Made by a program: the position numbers and the translations under genes. Shown here piece after piece: positions 5,501 through 5,810 of a stretch of DNA of 5,810 nucleotides. Under the pieces are notes generated by a model, which saw only the letters and a program-made list of their open reading frames with translations, was not told the origin of the DNA and ran no database searches. Positions within the stretch are counted from its first letter, which is position 1; each line of letters opens with the position of its first letter. Source of the DNA: SFTH01 sp963643985 (GTDB lineage Bacteria; Bacillota; Clostridia; Christensenellales; Aristaeellaceae); NCBI GenBank assembly GCA_963643985.1, contig CAVINP010000117.1, positions 1 through 5,810 on the forward strand, read 5' to 3'.

Positions 5501-5810
5501 ATGAAGAAGAACCGATGGCCGCTGAGCCTTTACGATGCCCTGATACTGATCGCGCTGATGCTGCTTCAGTTTCTGACCGATGGTATGGCTTGGAAGGAAC
5601 TGATCCTCCACGATGTGCTCTTTCTGGGCTGTGTCATAGGCGGACGATTCGTGGGCGGCATCTATCATCAGGTCTGGCGCTACGGCGGCATACAGTGCTA
5701 CATCCGTCTGGTGTGCACCGATGCGCTCTCTTTTGTGGTCTTTGTGCTGCTGGACGCTGTCATAGACCCCGCCAAACTTCCCATATTCGGCATGGGCAGC
5801 TTTGCCTGCA
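5501..5810 (+). CDS. CapD/EpsC-like membrane protein, N-terminal part only
   Basis: The gene is cut by the window end, leaving 103 codons. The visible part starts MKKNRWPLSLYDALILIAL and has several hydrophobic stretches (about 9-25, 36-50 and 72-88). GIYHQVWRYGGIQCYIRL at about 53-70 matches the LYRxxWRYASxxELLRI pattern typical of the membrane region of CapD/EpsC-type polysaccharide proteins. Those are inner-membrane nucleotide-sugar 4,6-dehydratases that make modified sugars for capsule or exopolysaccharide. The NAD-binding dehydratase domain would lie beyond the window, so the assignment rests on this motif and on context. The SD AGGAG (5487-5491) is 9 nt from ATG. An in-frame TTG directly precedes the ATG. 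Five of its nine Ile codons are ATA. It has its own promoter and leader, so it may be controlled apart from the kinase module. Confidence 0.7.
   Translation, partial: MKKNRWPLSLYDALILIALMLLQFLTDGMAWKELILHDVLFLGCVIGGRFVGGIYHQVWRYGGIQCYIRLVCTDALSFVVFVLLDAVIDPAKLPIFGMGSFAC

Noticed and set aside
5384..5668. Minus-strand open frame of 94 codons
   Set aside because: It runs against the leader and start of the membrane gene at 5501, whose frame is open, has a good SD and carries a family motif.

Overview
The window looks like a chromosomal segment of a fairly GC-rich, Gram-positive-type Bacillota. A gut clostridial lineage of the Oscillospiraceae/Ruminococcaceae kind (Faecalibacterium, Gemmiger or Subdoligranulum relatives) is my best guess. 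The reasons are strong AGGAGG-type ribosome binding sites, TTG/GTG starts, tRNAs with encoded CCA, and a split capsule kinase with a separate CpsC adaptor, which is the Gram-positive arrangement. The genus is inference only.

Region 1-470 belongs to the minus strand. A promoter at 438-467 drives two tandem methionine tRNAs, initiator first and elongator second, only 3 nt apart, followed by a strong intrinsic terminator at 203-236. Beyond it (about 98-200) lies an unassigned, strongly foldable stretch, then another terminator at 71-97. No protein gene is visible in 1-241. Region 399-654 is a divergent intergenic region: the tRNA promoter points left and two tandem promoters (576-604 and 615-623) point right.

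Region 655-5346 is a plus-strand surface-polysaccharide assembly locus. In order it holds: an LCP-family (LytR-CpsA-Psr) ligase that would attach the polymer to the wall (655-1680); an unrecognised secreted acidic protein built from a duplicated domain (1717-2883); a CpsC-like membrane adaptor and chain-length regulator (3018-3848); a CpsD-like tyrosine autokinase with a C-terminal tyrosine cluster (3845-4624); and a CpsB-like PHP phosphatase (4621-5346). The last three overlap by 4 nt at each junction and are surely translationally coupled. Together they form the known kinase/adaptor/phosphatase switch that controls polymer length and export. A 134-bp gap with two hairpins separates the secreted protein from the kinase module.

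After a 154-bp AT-rich regulatory gap, which holds an inverted repeat, a promoter and a hairpin just upstream of the ribosome binding site, a new gene starts at 5501 and runs off the window. Its 103 visible residues resemble the membrane N-terminus of CapD/EpsC-type nucleotide-sugar dehydratases, so the biosynthetic part of the locus probably continues to the right.

The least explained parts are the duplicated secreted protein, the foldable stretch next to the tRNAs, a promoter-region sequence shared by both polysaccharide transcription units, and the rising use of the ATA codon along the locus.
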